From an uncultured Lachnospiraceae bacterium (GTDB lineage: Bacteria > Bacillota > Clostridia > Lachnospirales > Lachnospiraceae), in assembly GCA_910577105.1 (NCBI GenBank), contig CAJTMB010000024.1, positions 1-51,596 on the forward strand: DNA of 51,596 nt, written 5' to 3'. The notes under the pieces are model-generated. The model was not told the origin of the DNA. It did no database searches and saw only the letters and a program-made list of their open reading frames with translations. Both the position numbers and the translations under genes were made by a program. Positions 32,835-42,725 of the stretch are shown here, piece after piece (position 1 is the first letter of the stretch; every line of letters begins with the position of its first letter).

Positions 32835-33332
32835 ATGAAATCATCCCACTCCAGCCTGTTTTTAATGGAACTGATTATTTCGATATTGTTTTTTTCCATT
32901 GCCGGCGCTGCCTGTATTCAGTTGTTTGTAAAAGCACATGTTCTGGGACAAAAAACCCGGGAACAGAATCAGGCAGTCATTTGGTCACAAAACCTGTCAA
33001 GCCTATGGCTCGCATGCGATGACCATGCAACTTCACAAGAACGCATATCTTTTCTGTACCGGCAGCTTACGCAGGATTATGGCAGGGATGACGGCTCCAT
33101 TCAGACAGAAACTGCCGGTGACGGCGTCTACCTGACCTTGTTCTTTGATAAAGACTGGCAGTTGTGTACGGACAGGGGTATTGCCTATCGCATTGTTTTT
33201 TCGGATTTTGGATACGATACAGACTCCCGGCTTTTATGCGCAGAGATTTCCTGTATAAAAGAAGAAACCCCCTTTTATTCCCTGCCGCTTGTCCATCATC
33301 CCGCAGCAGAAAGGGGGAGCCTTTATGAGTAA
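32835..33332 (+). CDS. Pseudopilin-like protein
   Basis: 165 residues. The N-terminus SSHSSLFLMELIISILFFSI has the type IV prepilin character, with a hydrophobic stretch interrupted by Glu, although the usual Gly before the cleavage site is replaced. The rest is a soluble domain with two paired Cys near 125-150 (RLLCAEISCIKEE). AAAAGGAGG lies six bases upstream. It overlaps the next gene by eight bases. Comparable to ComGD/ComGF-type minor pseudopilins. Confidence 0.72.
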   Translation: MKSSHSSLFLMELIISILFFSIAGAACIQLFVKAHVLGQKTREQNQAVIWSQNLSSLWLACDDHATSQERISFLYRQLTQDYGRDDGSIQTETAGDGVYLTLFFDKDWQLCTDRGIAYRIVFSDFGYDTDSRLLCAEISCIKEETPFYSLPLVHHPAAERGSLYE

Positions 33333-33777
33333 GAAAACAACCCGTTCCTCCTCCCTGTCTTTTAACGGAGGCATCGGCTCTTCTTCCATCCTTGTTATAT
33401 TTGTTATTTTATGTCTTGTATCCTTCGCAGCGCTGTCAATTGTCAGCGCCAATGCAGATTATAAACTCAGCAAAAAGGTTCTGGAACGCACCACAGCTTA
33501 TTTTCAGGCATCCAATCAGGCAGAGACCATGCTTGCACAACTGGACTTCACCCTAATGTCCATCTACGAGAACAGTTCCTCCGAAGAAGAGTATTTTGAA
33601 CAGGCCGGACACAGCAAATCCTTTTCACTGCCTGTATCTGATTTACAGTCACTGGAAATCAGCGTTACCATAGAATATCCCCTTGCGGATGGAGATTCCT
33701 TCTATCGTCTGACCTCATGGCAGGTGGTTACCACGGGAGAACTGGAATACAATGGCACTTTAAATGTAATAAAATAA
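33325..33777 (+). CDS. PilX/ComGG-like membrane protein
   Basis: About 150 residues with one N-terminal membrane helix (SSILVIFVILCLVSFAALSI). A helix with SANADYKLSKKVLERTTAYF follows, then a beta-rich end (SLEISVTIEYPLADGDSFYR). The start at 33325 follows GGGGGAG. Last gene of the operon, terminating in the shared hairpin before rpoC. The topology matches minor pilins at the end of com and pil operons; no sequence family was recognised. Confidence 0.65.
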   Translation: MSKKTTRSSSLSFNGGIGSSSILVIFVILCLVSFAALSIVSANADYKLSKKVLERTTAYFQASNQAETMLAQLDFTLMSIYENSSSEEEYFEQAGHSKSFSLPVSDLQSLEISVTIEYPLADGDSFYRLTSWQVVTTGELEYNGTLNVIK

Positions 33778-33804
33778 AATGTATCCTTCTGTTTACACGA
33801 CAAA

Positions 33805-33837
33805 AAACGGCTCCGAAACTAAAGTCCGGAGCCGTTT
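33805..33837. terminator. Shared terminator between rpoC and the pseudopilin operon
   Basis: An 11-bp stem (AAACGGCTCCG with CGGAGCCGTTT). On the minus strand it is followed by six T, so it ends rpoC strongly. On the plus strand the tail (TTTACTTATT) is weaker but may serve the convergent pilin operon. Confidence 0.88.
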
Positions 33838-33858
33838 ACTTATTCTGTTGCTATTTTG

Positions 33859-36800
33859 TTATTCTTCCGTCGCCCATTCTTCTGTTTCCGCAACGGACAT
33901 TCCGGAAGCACCTTCCAATGCCTCCCCGCCAAAATCGATATCCTCATCAAAAGAAATCTCATTGACGTCATCCGTACTTAAATGGGTGGAACGGTATCTC
34001 TTCATACCCGTACCCACAGGAATCAGCTTACCGATAATTACATTTTCCTTAAGACCGATGAGCGGGTCAACCTTACCCTTAATTGCAGCCTCTGTCAGCA
34101 CCTTCGTGGTTTCCTGGAAGGATGCGGCAGACAGGAAGGAATTGGTGGCAAGGGCTGCCTTGGTAATACCCAACATCACCTGTTTGCCTTCCGCCGGTTC
34201 TTTCCCTTCTGCAACAAGCTGCTCATTCATTTCCTCAAAGTCCAGTACATCTACTAACGTGCCCGGCAAAAATTCCGTATCCCCGTTATTTTCCACGCGG
34301 ATTTTCTTTAACATCTGACGGACAATCACTTCAATGTGCTTGTCGGCAATATCAACACCCTGTAAGCGGTACACTCTCTGTACCTCACGGAGCATATAAT
34401 CCTGCACAGCGCGGATTCCCTTAATTTTCAGCAGGTCATGCGGGTTTACGCTTCCTTCCGTCAGCTCATCGCCGGCTTCAATCACCTGACCTTCCACCAC
34501 CTTGATACGGGAACCGTAAGGAATCAGATATGCCTTACCCTCACCGGTCTCCTCATTGAGAACCACTACTTCACGCTTTTTCTTGGTGTCACGGATTTCT
34601 ACCTTGCCGCCAAATTCAGCGATAATGGCAAGTCCTTTCGGCTTTCTCGCTTCAAAAAGTTCTTCTACACGGGGAAGACCCTGTGTAATGTCGTCACCGG
34701 CAACACCGCCTGTATGGAAGGTTCTCATGGTAAGCTGTGTACCCGGCTCACCAATCGACTGTGCTGCAATGATTCCGACAGCTTCACCCACCTGAACGGA
34801 TTCCCCTGTTGCCATGTTTGCACCGTAACATTTTGCACAGATACCGTTATGGCAGCGGCAGGTAAGGATGGTACGAATTTTTACTTCCTCAATCGGCTCA
34901 CCCTTTTCATTCACACCGACGCTTAAAATCTTCGCAGCGCGGCTGGGCGTAATCATATGATTGTGTTTTACAATCATAGCGCCGTCCTTGTCATAAATAT
35001 CTTCACAGGCAAAACGGCCCGTAATTCTGTCTTTCAGTCCTTCGATGGTTTCCTTTCCGTCCATGAATGCTTTGACATTAATGCCGGGTATATCCTCCCT
35101 GCCTTCGCTGCAATCCATTTCCCGGATGGAAAGTTCCTGGGATACGTCCACCATACGCCTTGTCAGGTATCCGGAATCGGCCGTACGAAGTGCGGTATCG
35201 GACAAACCTTTACGCGCACCGTGTGCGGACATAAAATACTCCAGTACGTCAAGTCCTTCACGGAAATTGGACCTGATAGGCAATTCAATGGTACGGCCTG
35301 TCGTATCCGCCATCAATCCACGCATGCCGGCAAGCTGCTTAATCTGCTGGTTGGAACCACGCGCGCCGGAATCCGACATCATAAAGATGTTGTTATATTT
35401 ATCCAGTCCGCTAATCAGTTTGTCAGTCAGCTCTTTATCGGTTTCATTCCAGGTTTCCACTACCGCACGGTATCTTTCTTCCTCGGTAATCAGACCGCGC
35501 CTGTAATTTGTGGAAATCTTGTCAACCGTTGCCTGCGCCTGTGCAAGCAGCTCCGGTTTCTCCGCCGGAACGGTCATATCGGAGATGGATACGGTCATGG
35601 CTGCCTTTGTGGAATACTTATAGCCCATCGCCTTGATATAGTCCAAAACCTCTGCATTCTTGAATGCGCCGTGGGTGTTGATAACCTTCTCCAGAATCTG
35701 TTTCAGTTCCTTTTTCTTTACAAGAAAATCCACTTCCAGCTTCAGGAAATTTTCCGGGTCGGTTCTGTCCACAAATCCCAAATCCTGAGGAATCACTTCG
35801 TTAAAGATAAACCTGCCCAATGTGGACTCCACATTGCCTGTCACCACTTCCCCGTCTTCCTTCGTCTTGGAAACCCTGACTTTGATGTGGGACTGCAAGG
35901 TAATCGCCTGATTCTCATATGCCAGAATGGCTTCGTTTACGTTTTTGAAGAATTTGCCTTCCCCTTTGGCGCCTTCCCGTTCCTGTGTCAGGTAATAGAT
36001 ACCAAGCACCATATCCTGCGTGGGAACCGCAACGGGTCCGCCGTCGGAGGGCTTTAACAGGTTGTTCGGGGAGAGCAGCAGGAAACGGCACTCCGCCTGC
36101 GCTTCCACAGACAAAGGAAGGTGAACCGCCATCTGGTCACCGTCGAAATCCGCATTAAATGCAGTACATACCAACGGATGCAGCTTAATTGCCTTGCCTT
36201 CTACCAAAATGGGTTCAAACGCCTGAATACCAAGTCTGTGCAGGGTAGGCGCACGGTTTAACATAACCGGATGCTCCTTAATCACTTCTTCCAGCACATC
36301 CCAAACGCTGGTATCCAGCCTTTCCACCAGTTTCTTTGCATTTTTAATATTCTGGCTGATGCCCCTTGCCACCAGTTCCTTCATCACAAAGGGTTTAAAC
36401 AACTCGATTGCCATTTCCTTCGGCAGACCGCACTGGTAAATTTTTAACTCGGGGCCAACCACGATAACGGAACGGCCTGAGTAGTCCACACGCTTGCCAA
36501 GCAGGTTCTGACGGAAACGGCCCGATTTACCCTTTAGCATATCGGAAAGGGATTTTAATGCCCTGTTTCCGGGTCCGGTAACGGGACGTCCCCTTCTGCC
36601 GTTGTCAATCAACGCATCCACCGCTTCCTGCAGCATTCTCTTTTCATTGCGTACAATGATATCAGGAGCGCCCAGTTCCAGCAGTCTTTTCAGACGGTTA
36701 TTTCTGTTGATAATCCTTCTGTACAAATCATTCAAATCGGAGGTTGCAAAACGTCCGCCGTCAAGCTGTACCATGGGACGCAAATCAGGCGGAATCACGG

Positions 36801-37515
36801 GAATCACGTCCATAATCATCCATTCCGGCTGATTACCTGAACCCCTGAAGGCCTCCACCACCTCAAGCCTCTTGATAATGCGGGCCCGCTTCTGACCGGT
36901 GGAATCACGCAGCCCTGCCTTTAATTCCTCTGCCTCTTTCTCCAAATCAATAGCCTGCAAAAGTTCTTTGATAGCTTCCGCACCCATTCCTACACGGAAT
37001 TTGGTTCCCCAGATCTCCCTTGCATCCTGATACTCCTTTTCGGAGAGTATCTGCTTATATTCCAAATTGGAGTCCCCTGCATCCAGTACAATGTAAGATG
37101 CAAAGTAAAGAACCTTCTCCAGTACTCTGGGGGATAAGTCCAGAATCAGACCCATACGGCTCGGAATCCCTTTAAAATACCAGATATGGGAAACCGGGGC
37201 CGCAAGTTCAATATGACCCATACGTTCCCTGCGCACGCTGGCTTTGGTGACTTCCACGCCGCATCTGTCACAGACAACGCCCTTATATCTGATTTTTTTA
37301 TACTTCCCACAATGACACTCCCAATCCTTGCTGGGACCGAAAATCCTTTCGCAGAACAAACCGTCCCGTTCAGGTTTTAAGGTTCTGTAATTAATAGTCT
37401 CAGGCTTCAATACCTCGCCTCTGGACCACTCCCGGATTTTGTCCGGTGAAGCCAGGCCGATTTTGATGGCATCAAACGTCATGGGCTGATATACTTCATT
37501 TTTTGTTTCTGACAT
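33859..37515 (-). CDS. rpoC: RNA polymerase beta' subunit
   Basis: 1218 residues, full length. Zinc-binding N-terminus CHCGKYKKIRYKGVVCDRCG, the active-site NADFDGDQMAVHLPLS with the three Mg-binding Asp near 450, the bridge helix/trigger loop region (IIAAQSIGEPGTQLTMRTFH), and the second zinc site (CRCHNGICAKCYG). The C-terminus is acidic. It follows rpoB by 31 bases. Unusually it is not followed by rpsL; transcription ends at 33.8 kb against a convergent operon. Confidence 0.98.
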   Translation of the reverse strand: MSETKNEVYQPMTFDAIKIGLASPDKIREWSRGEVLKPETINYRTLKPERDGLFCERIFGPSKDWECHCGKYKKIRYKGVVCDRCGVEVTKASVRRERMGHIELAAPVSHIWYFKGIPSRMGLILDLSPRVLEKVLYFASYIVLDAGDSNLEYKQILSEKEYQDAREIWGTKFRVGMGAEAIKELLQAIDLEKEAEELKAGLRDSTGQKRARIIKRLEVVEAFRGSGNQPEWMIMDVIPVIPPDLRPMVQLDGGRFATSDLNDLYRRIINRNNRLKRLLELGAPDIIVRNEKRMLQEAVDALIDNGRRGRPVTGPGNRALKSLSDMLKGKSGRFRQNLLGKRVDYSGRSVIVVGPELKIYQCGLPKEMAIELFKPFVMKELVARGISQNIKNAKKLVERLDTSVWDVLEEVIKEHPVMLNRAPTLHRLGIQAFEPILVEGKAIKLHPLVCTAFNADFDGDQMAVHLPLSVEAQAECRFLLLSPNNLLKPSDGGPVAVPTQDMVLGIYYLTQEREGAKGEGKFFKNVNEAILAYENQAITLQSHIKVRVSKTKEDGEVVTGNVESTLGRFIFNEVIPQDLGFVDRTDPENFLKLEVDFLVKKKELKQILEKVINTHGAFKNAEVLDYIKAMGYKYSTKAAMTVSISDMTVPAEKPELLAQAQATVDKISTNYRRGLITEEERYRAVVETWNETDKELTDKLISGLDKYNNIFMMSDSGARGSNQQIKQLAGMRGLMADTTGRTIELPIRSNFREGLDVLEYFMSAHGARKGLSDTALRTADSGYLTRRMVDVSQELSIREMDCSEGREDIPGINVKAFMDGKETIEGLKDRITGRFACEDIYDKDGAMIVKHNHMITPSRAAKILSVGVNEKGEPIEEVKIRTILTCRCHNGICAKCYGANMATGESVQVGEAVGIIAAQSIGEPGTQLTMRTFHTGGVAGDDITQGLPRVEELFEARKPKGLAIIAEFGGKVEIRDTKKKREVVVLNEETGEGKAYLIPYGSRIKVVEGQVIEAGDELTEGSVNPHDLLKIKGIRAVQDYMLREVQRVYRLQGVDIADKHIEVIVRQMLKKIRVENNGDTEFLPGTLVDVLDFEEMNEQLVAEGKEPAEGKQVMLGITKAALATNSFLSAASFQETTKVLTEAAIKGKVDPLIGLKENVIIGKLIPVGTGMKRYRSTHLSTDDVNEISFDEDIDFGGEALEGASGMSVAETEEWATEE

Positions 37516-37546
37516 TTATGGCACTCCCTTCCATGCTAAAGTCTTT

Positions 37547-40500
37547 TTAGAATTCGTCCATTTCTTCTACAAGAACTTCTTCTTCCTCAAAATCCTCATC
37601 AAAATCTTCCTCGTCTGCGCTTATCAGTTCGCCGTCCTCGTCAAATTCCTGCTGCTGATAACCAAGTTCACCCAGAGAATCCTTTTCGTAGTCATTGTAA
37701 TCTTTTCTGTCACCCTCTATTTCATAGCGGTAATCGGTGTCACCGTAATCCACGGTTTCCATGATTTCCACTTCCGTCTGGTCATCCCGAAGCACGCGCA
37801 CGTCAAGACCAAGGGCCTGCAGTTCCTTAAGCAATACCTTGAAGGATTCCGGTATACCGGGCTCCGGTATATTGTCTCCCTTGATAATGGCTTCGTACGT
37901 TTTCACACGTCCTACCACATCGTCGGACTTCACGGTCAGAATTTCCTGCAATGTATAGGATGCACCGTAAGCCTCGAGGGCCCAAACTTCCATTTCCCCG
38001 AAACGCTGTCCGCCAAACTGTGCCTTGCCGCCTAAAGGCTGCTGCGTCACAAGGGAGTACGGGCCGGTGGAACGCGCATGGATTTTATCATCTACAAGGT
38101 GATGCAGTTTCAAATAATGCATATGGCCGATGGTAACAGGACCGTCAAAATATTCGCCTGTACGGCCGTCACGGAGTCTTACTTTTCCGTCACGGGAAAT
38201 CGGCACACCCTTCCAGAGTTTTCTGTTTTCCCTGTTGTCGGAAAGGTACTGAAGCACCTCGGGGAGCAGTTCCTGCCCATGCTTCTTTTCAAACTCTTCC
38301 CATTCCAGGTTCACATAGTCGTTTGCCAAGTCCAGAGTATCCATGATATCCTGCTCGTTGGCGCCATCAAATACCGGAGTAGCCACATTAAAGCCCAGTG
38401 CCTTTGCCGCAAGGGAAAGGTGGATTTCCAGTACCTGTCCAATGTTCATACGGGACGGCACACCCAGAGGATTGAGCACGATATCCAGAGGACGTCCGTT
38501 CGGCAGGTAAGGCATATCTTCCACGGGAAGCACACGGGATACAACACCCTTGTTACCATGACGGCCTGCCATCTTGTCACCTACGGAAATCTTTCTCTTC
38601 TGCGCAATATAAATACGGACTGCCTGGTTGACACCGGGGGATAACTCATCGCTGTTTTCCCTTGTAAACACTTTGGCATCCACTACAATACCATATTCAC
38701 CGTGGGGCACTTTCAGGGAAGTATCACGCACCTCCCTGGCTTTTTCGCCAAAAATGGCACGCAGAAGTCTTTCTTCCGCAGTCAGTTCGGTTTCTCCCTT
38801 TGGTGTAACTTTACCTACAAGGATATCACCTGCACGGACTTCCGCACCGATGCGGATGATTCCCCTGTCGTCCAAGTCTTTTAAGGCATCATCACCCACA
38901 CCGGGTACATCGCGGGTAATCTCCTCAGGTCCCAGTTTGGTATCACGGGCCTCTGCCTCATATTCTTCAATGTGCACGGAAGTATAGACATCATCCTGCA
39001 CCAGTCTTTCGCTTAAGAGAACGGCATCCTCGTAGTTATAGCCTTCCCATGTCATAAAACCAATCAGCGGATTTTTGCCCAATGCCAGTTCTCCCTGTGA
39101 AGTGGAAGGACCGTCTGCAATTACCTGTCCCGCTGCCACCCGGTCACCTTTGAAGACAATCGGCTTCTGGTTATAAGAGTTGGACTGGTTGCTTCTGGTA
39201 AATTTTGTTAAACGGAACTCTTCTTTTTCTCCGTCATCATAAGTAATCCGAATCAGTTCCGAAGATACATAGTCAACCGTACCCGTCTTTTTGGCCAGCA
39301 TACATACACCGGAGTCAACTGCTACCTTTGTTTCCATACCGGTACCCACCACAGGGGCTTCCGTCAGCAGCAAAGGAACCGCCTGACGCTGCATGTTGGA
39401 ACCCATCAGTGCACGGTTTGCATCATCATTCTCCAAAAAAGGAATCAAGGCCGTCGCAACGGAAAATACCATTTTGGGGGACACATCCATGTAATCAAAC
39501 ATGGCTTTAGGATATTCCTGTGTCTCGTCGCGATAACGTCCGGACACGGAATTTTTGATGAAATGCCCTTCTTCATCCAGCATTTCATTTGCCTGCGCCA
39601 CATGATAATTATCTTCTTCATCTGCAGTCATATAAATAACTTCATCGGTAACACGGGGATTGGCCGCATCAGTTTTGTCAATTTTACGGTACGGCGCCTC
39701 CACAAAGCCATATTCATTAATCCTTGCATAGCTTGCAAGGGAGTTAATCAGACCAATGTTAGGACCTTCAGGCGTTTCAATGGGGCACATTCTTCCATAA
39801 TGGGAATAATGCACGTCACGCACCTCAAATCCGGCACGGTCCCTTGAAAGACCTCCGGGACCCAATGCGGAAAGACGCCTCTTGTGGGTCAATTCACCCA
39901 GCGGGTTATTCTGGTCCATGAACTGGGAAAGCTGTGAAGAACCGAAAAATTCTTTCACGGCTGCCGTCACCGGCTTTATATTAATCAGGGACTGCGGGGA
40001 AATATCCTCCGCATCGTGTGTCGTCATTCTTTCCCTGACAACCCTTTCCATTCTGGACAGACCGATACGGTACTGGTTCTGCAAAAGTTCTCCAACCGCA
40101 CGGATACGTCTGTTGCCAAGGTGGTCGATATCGTCATCATTGCCAAGGGCATATTCCAGATGCATGTTATAGTTGATGGAAGCAAAAATATCTTCTTTGG
40201 TGATATGCTTCGGAACCAGTTCATGCACATTTTTCCTGATGGCTTCCGCAAGCGCTTCCGCATCCTCGGAAAACTCTTCCAGAATCTGCGCAAGGACAGG
40301 ATAGTACACCAACTCCGTCACGCCCAGTTCCCTGGGATTGCAGTCCACAAAATGACGGATGTCCACCATCATATTGGAAAGAACCTTTACATTCTTCTCC
40401 TCTGTCTGGATATATACGAAACGAACCGCCGCATTCTGGATTTCATCCGCCAGCTCCGCAGTTACTTTTGTGCCGGCTTCCGCAAGCACTTCACCCGTAG

Positions 40501-41410
40501 AAGGGTCCACTACATCCGCTGCCAGAATTTGATGCCTGATTCTGTTTCTGAATGCCAGCTTTTTGTTAAATTTATATCTTCCGACTTTTGCCAAATCATA
40601 TCTTCTGGGGTCAAAGAACATGGCATTGATGAGACTTTCCGCACTCTCCACGCTTAAGGGCTCACCGGGACGGATTTTTTTGTATAACTCTAACAGACCC
40701 TCCTGATAATTTTCAGCAGTGTCCTTTGCAAAACTTGCTTCTATCTTGGGTTCATCTCCAAAAACTTCCCGGATTTCATCGTTGGTCCCGATGCCAAGCG
40801 CCCTGATAAGAACGGTAATGGGGACTTTTCTTGTACGGTCCACCCGTACATAAAACACGTCATTGGAATCTGTTTCATACTCCAGCCATGCGCCGCGGTT
40901 AGGAATTACGGTGCAGGAAAACAGTTTTTTCCCGATTTTATCGTGTCCGATGGCATAATAAATGCCCGGCGAACGAACCAGCTGGCTGACAATAACACGC
41001 TCGGCGCCATTGATGATAAACGTCCCTGTCGCCGTCATCAGAGGAAGGTCTCCCATGAAAATCTCATGTTCGCTGATTTCTTCCTTTTCTTTGTTGTACA
41101 GACGAACCTTGACTTTGAGAGGCGCCGCATAATTGGCATCCCTTTCCTTGCATTCCTCAATAGAATACTTTACGTCTTTTTCACACAATTCGAAGTCCAC
41201 AAATTCCAGACTCAGGGAACCGCTGTAATCTGCAATCGGAGAGATGTCGTCAAAAACCTCTTTCAAGCCTTCTTTCAAAAACCACTGATAGGAATCCTTC
41301 TGGACTTCAATCAGGTTGGGCATCTCCAAAACCTCTTTTTGTCGTGAATAACTCATACGTAAGCTCTTGCCGGCGGCAATTGGACGTATTCTGTTCTTTT
41401 CCATTGACAT
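37547..41410 (-). CDS. rpoB: RNA polymerase beta subunit
   Basis: 1287 residues. The rifampicin region (SQLSQFMDQNNPLGELTHKR followed by RLSALGPGGLSRDRAGFEVR) is wild type. The catalytic-core block KMAGRHGNKGVVSRVLPVED is intact. The C-terminus has an acidic extension of about 60 residues. ATG 41410 lies very close to GGGGTG; ATG 41404 two codons later is an equally likely start. It is transcribed from its own promoter and by read-through past the rplL attenuator. Confidence 0.98.
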   Translation of the reverse strand: MSMEKNRIRPIAAGKSLRMSYSRQKEVLEMPNLIEVQKDSYQWFLKEGLKEVFDDISPIADYSGSLSLEFVDFELCEKDVKYSIEECKERDANYAAPLKVKVRLYNKEKEEISEHEIFMGDLPLMTATGTFIINGAERVIVSQLVRSPGIYYAIGHDKIGKKLFSCTVIPNRGAWLEYETDSNDVFYVRVDRTRKVPITVLIRALGIGTNDEIREVFGDEPKIEASFAKDTAENYQEGLLELYKKIRPGEPLSVESAESLINAMFFDPRRYDLAKVGRYKFNKKLAFRNRIRHQILAADVVDPSTGEVLAEAGTKVTAELADEIQNAAVRFVYIQTEEKNVKVLSNMMVDIRHFVDCNPRELGVTELVYYPVLAQILEEFSEDAEALAEAIRKNVHELVPKHITKEDIFASINYNMHLEYALGNDDDIDHLGNRRIRAVGELLQNQYRIGLSRMERVVRERMTTHDAEDISPQSLINIKPVTAAVKEFFGSSQLSQFMDQNNPLGELTHKRRLSALGPGGLSRDRAGFEVRDVHYSHYGRMCPIETPEGPNIGLINSLASYARINEYGFVEAPYRKIDKTDAANPRVTDEVIYMTADEEDNYHVAQANEMLDEEGHFIKNSVSGRYRDETQEYPKAMFDYMDVSPKMVFSVATALIPFLENDDANRALMGSNMQRQAVPLLLTEAPVVGTGMETKVAVDSGVCMLAKKTGTVDYVSSELIRITYDDGEKEEFRLTKFTRSNQSNSYNQKPIVFKGDRVAAGQVIADGPSTSQGELALGKNPLIGFMTWEGYNYEDAVLLSERLVQDDVYTSVHIEEYEAEARDTKLGPEEITRDVPGVGDDALKDLDDRGIIRIGAEVRAGDILVGKVTPKGETELTAEERLLRAIFGEKAREVRDTSLKVPHGEYGIVVDAKVFTRENSDELSPGVNQAVRIYIAQKRKISVGDKMAGRHGNKGVVSRVLPVEDMPYLPNGRPLDIVLNPLGVPSRMNIGQVLEIHLSLAAKALGFNVATPVFDGANEQDIMDTLDLANDYVNLEWEEFEKKHGQELLPEVLQYLSDNRENRKLWKGVPISRDGKVRLRDGRTGEYFDGPVTIGHMHYLKLHHLVDDKIHARSTGPYSLVTQQPLGGKAQFGGQRFGEMEVWALEAYGASYTLQEILTVKSDDVVGRVKTYEAIIKGDNIPEPGIPESFKVLLKELQALGLDVRVLRDDQTEVEIMETVDYGDTDYRYEIEGDRKDYNDYEKDSLGELGYQQQEFDEDGELISADEEDFDEDFEEEEVLVEEMDEF

Positions 41411-41498
41411 TTCACCCCGTTCTTATATGATATTGACCCTATTATGTCGGTGTTTTCATACTCAAATAGACATAACTCACCACAATAGTGCATCGTCT

Positions 41499-41527
41499 AT
41501 GATACTACAAATTGGAAAACCAGTCAA
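41499..41527 (-). promoter_or_regulatory. Probable rpoBC promoter
   Basis: -35 TTGACT (41522-41527), 17-base spacer, -10 TATCAT (41499-41504), about 90 bases upstream of rpoB and directly after the rplL terminator. Confidence 0.6.
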
Positions 41528-41559
41528 GGAAAATTTTTGATTATTTGCAAGAAAATAAA

Positions 41560-41594
41560 AAGCACGCCTGACATTTCAAATGCCATGCGTGCTT
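41560..41594 (-). terminator. Terminator/attenuator between rplL and rpoB
   Basis: AAGCACGC and GCGTGCTT form the stem with further inner pairing (GGCATTT/AAATGTC), followed on the minus strand by TTTTATTTT. Such an attenuator after rplL sets the ratio of ribosomal protein to polymerase mRNA. Confidence 0.85.
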
Positions 41595-41623
41595 CAGAAT
41601 CTGTATTAAGTCTGATTTCTTGA

Positions 41624-42001
41624 TTACTTCAAGGTAACCTTTGCGCCAACTTCTTCCAGTTTCTTCTTAATCTCTTCAGCTTCTTCCTTAGTTGCTGCTT
41701 CTTTCACCATCTTAGGTGCGCCGTCAACAAGGTCTTTTGCTTCTTTCAGGCCAAGGCCGGTAATTTCACGAACAACCTTAATAACCTTAACTTTCTCAGC
41801 GCCAACTTCAGAAAGTTCTACGTCGAACTCTGTCTTCTCCTCTGCTGCTTCCGCTGCACCTGCACCTGCTGCTGCAACTACAACGCCTGCTGCTGCGGAT
41901 ACGCCGAATTCTTCTTCACATGCTTTAACTAAGTCATTTAATTCCAATACTGTTAACTCTTTGATTGCATCAATGAGTTCCTGAGCTGTTAATTTAGCCA
42001 T
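41624..42001 (-). CDS. rplL: 50S ribosomal protein L7/L12
   Basis: 125 residues from MAKLTAQELIDAIKELTVLE, the usual start; GGAGG lies eight bases upstream and the five-codon longer frame includes that site. The Ala/Gly hinge (VSAAAGVVVAAAGAGAAEAA) and the factor-binding C-terminal domain (VKVIKVVREITGLGLKEAKD) are intact. It forms the flexible stalk that recruits translation GTPases. Confidence 0.97.
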   Translation of the reverse strand: MAKLTAQELIDAIKELTVLELNDLVKACEEEFGVSAAAGVVVAAAGAGAAEAAEEKTEFDVELSEVGAEKVKVIKVVREITGLGLKEAKDLVDGAPKMVKEAATKEEAEEIKKKLEEVGAKVTLK

Positions 42002-42065
42002 TTTTATTACCTCCATTATTCGTTTCGTTTCTTTTTATTGGTTTCTTTTTAGATTACGCAGCATC

Positions 42066-42662
42066 TTATTCCTGTGCGGGAACTTCTTCTGCTGCTGCCT
42101 CTGCAGCAGGTGCTTCTGCCGCCTCGGCTGCGGGTGCCTCTTCTGCTGCTGCCTCTGCAGGTGCGTCACAAGCGGACGCGCCGCCTTTTTCTGCCAGCTG
42201 GTTCATGACACGAGCAAAATTGGTGATGGGAGACTGCAGGCTTCCAAGCAGTTTGGAAATCAGTTCATCCCTGGAAGGAATGCTTGCAATGTTTGCAATG
42301 CCGGCAGCATCGTAAACGGTTCCTTCCACAACACCACCTTTAATTTCCAGCTTAGGAGCCTTCTTTGCAAACTTAGCCAGCGCCCTTGCCGGAGCTGTTG
42401 CGTCTTCGTTGGAAACTGCCATAGCGCTGGGGCCTTCCAGATACTGGGCCAATTCTTCACAGGCTGTTCCCTTGAAAGCAAAGTTCATCATGGTGTTCTT
42501 ATAAACCTTATAAGTCACACCGGCTTCCCTCAGTTCGCGGCGCAGCTGTGTATCCTGCTCTACAGTAAGTCCTCTGTGGTCAACCAGCACAACAGACTGC
42601 GCATCTTTGATACGTTCGGAAATTTCCTGTACAACGGGCTGTTTCAGTTCAACCTTTGCCAT
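42066..42662 (-). CDS. rplJ: 50S ribosomal protein L10
   Basis: About 198 residues from MAKVELKQPVVQEISERIKD; GGAGG lies upstream and the longer frame runs back into the leader. Core RGLTVEQDTQLRRELREAGV and the L12-binding C-terminal helix (LLGSLQSPITNFARVMNQLA) are present. The C-terminus has an Ala/Glu-rich tail of about 30 residues with repeated APAAEAA-like units, beyond the usual L10 length; such tails occur in Clostridia. It anchors L7/L12 and, as the L10-L12 complex, represses its own operon by binding the leader at 42.7-42.8 kb. Confidence 0.96.
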   Translation of the reverse strand: MAKVELKQPVVQEISERIKDAQSVVLVDHRGLTVEQDTQLRRELREAGVTYKVYKNTMMNFAFKGTACEELAQYLEGPSAMAVSNEDATAPARALAKFAKKAPKLEIKGGVVEGTVYDAAGIANIASIPSRDELISKLLGSLQSPITNFARVMNQLAEKGGASACDAPAEAAAEEAPAAEAAEAPAAEAAAEEVPAQE

Positions 42663-42725
42663 TTTGTTTACCTCCTTATAGAATATTGTGGGAATTTCTT
42701 CCCTGCCGAAAGGAGTTTTCCATAT

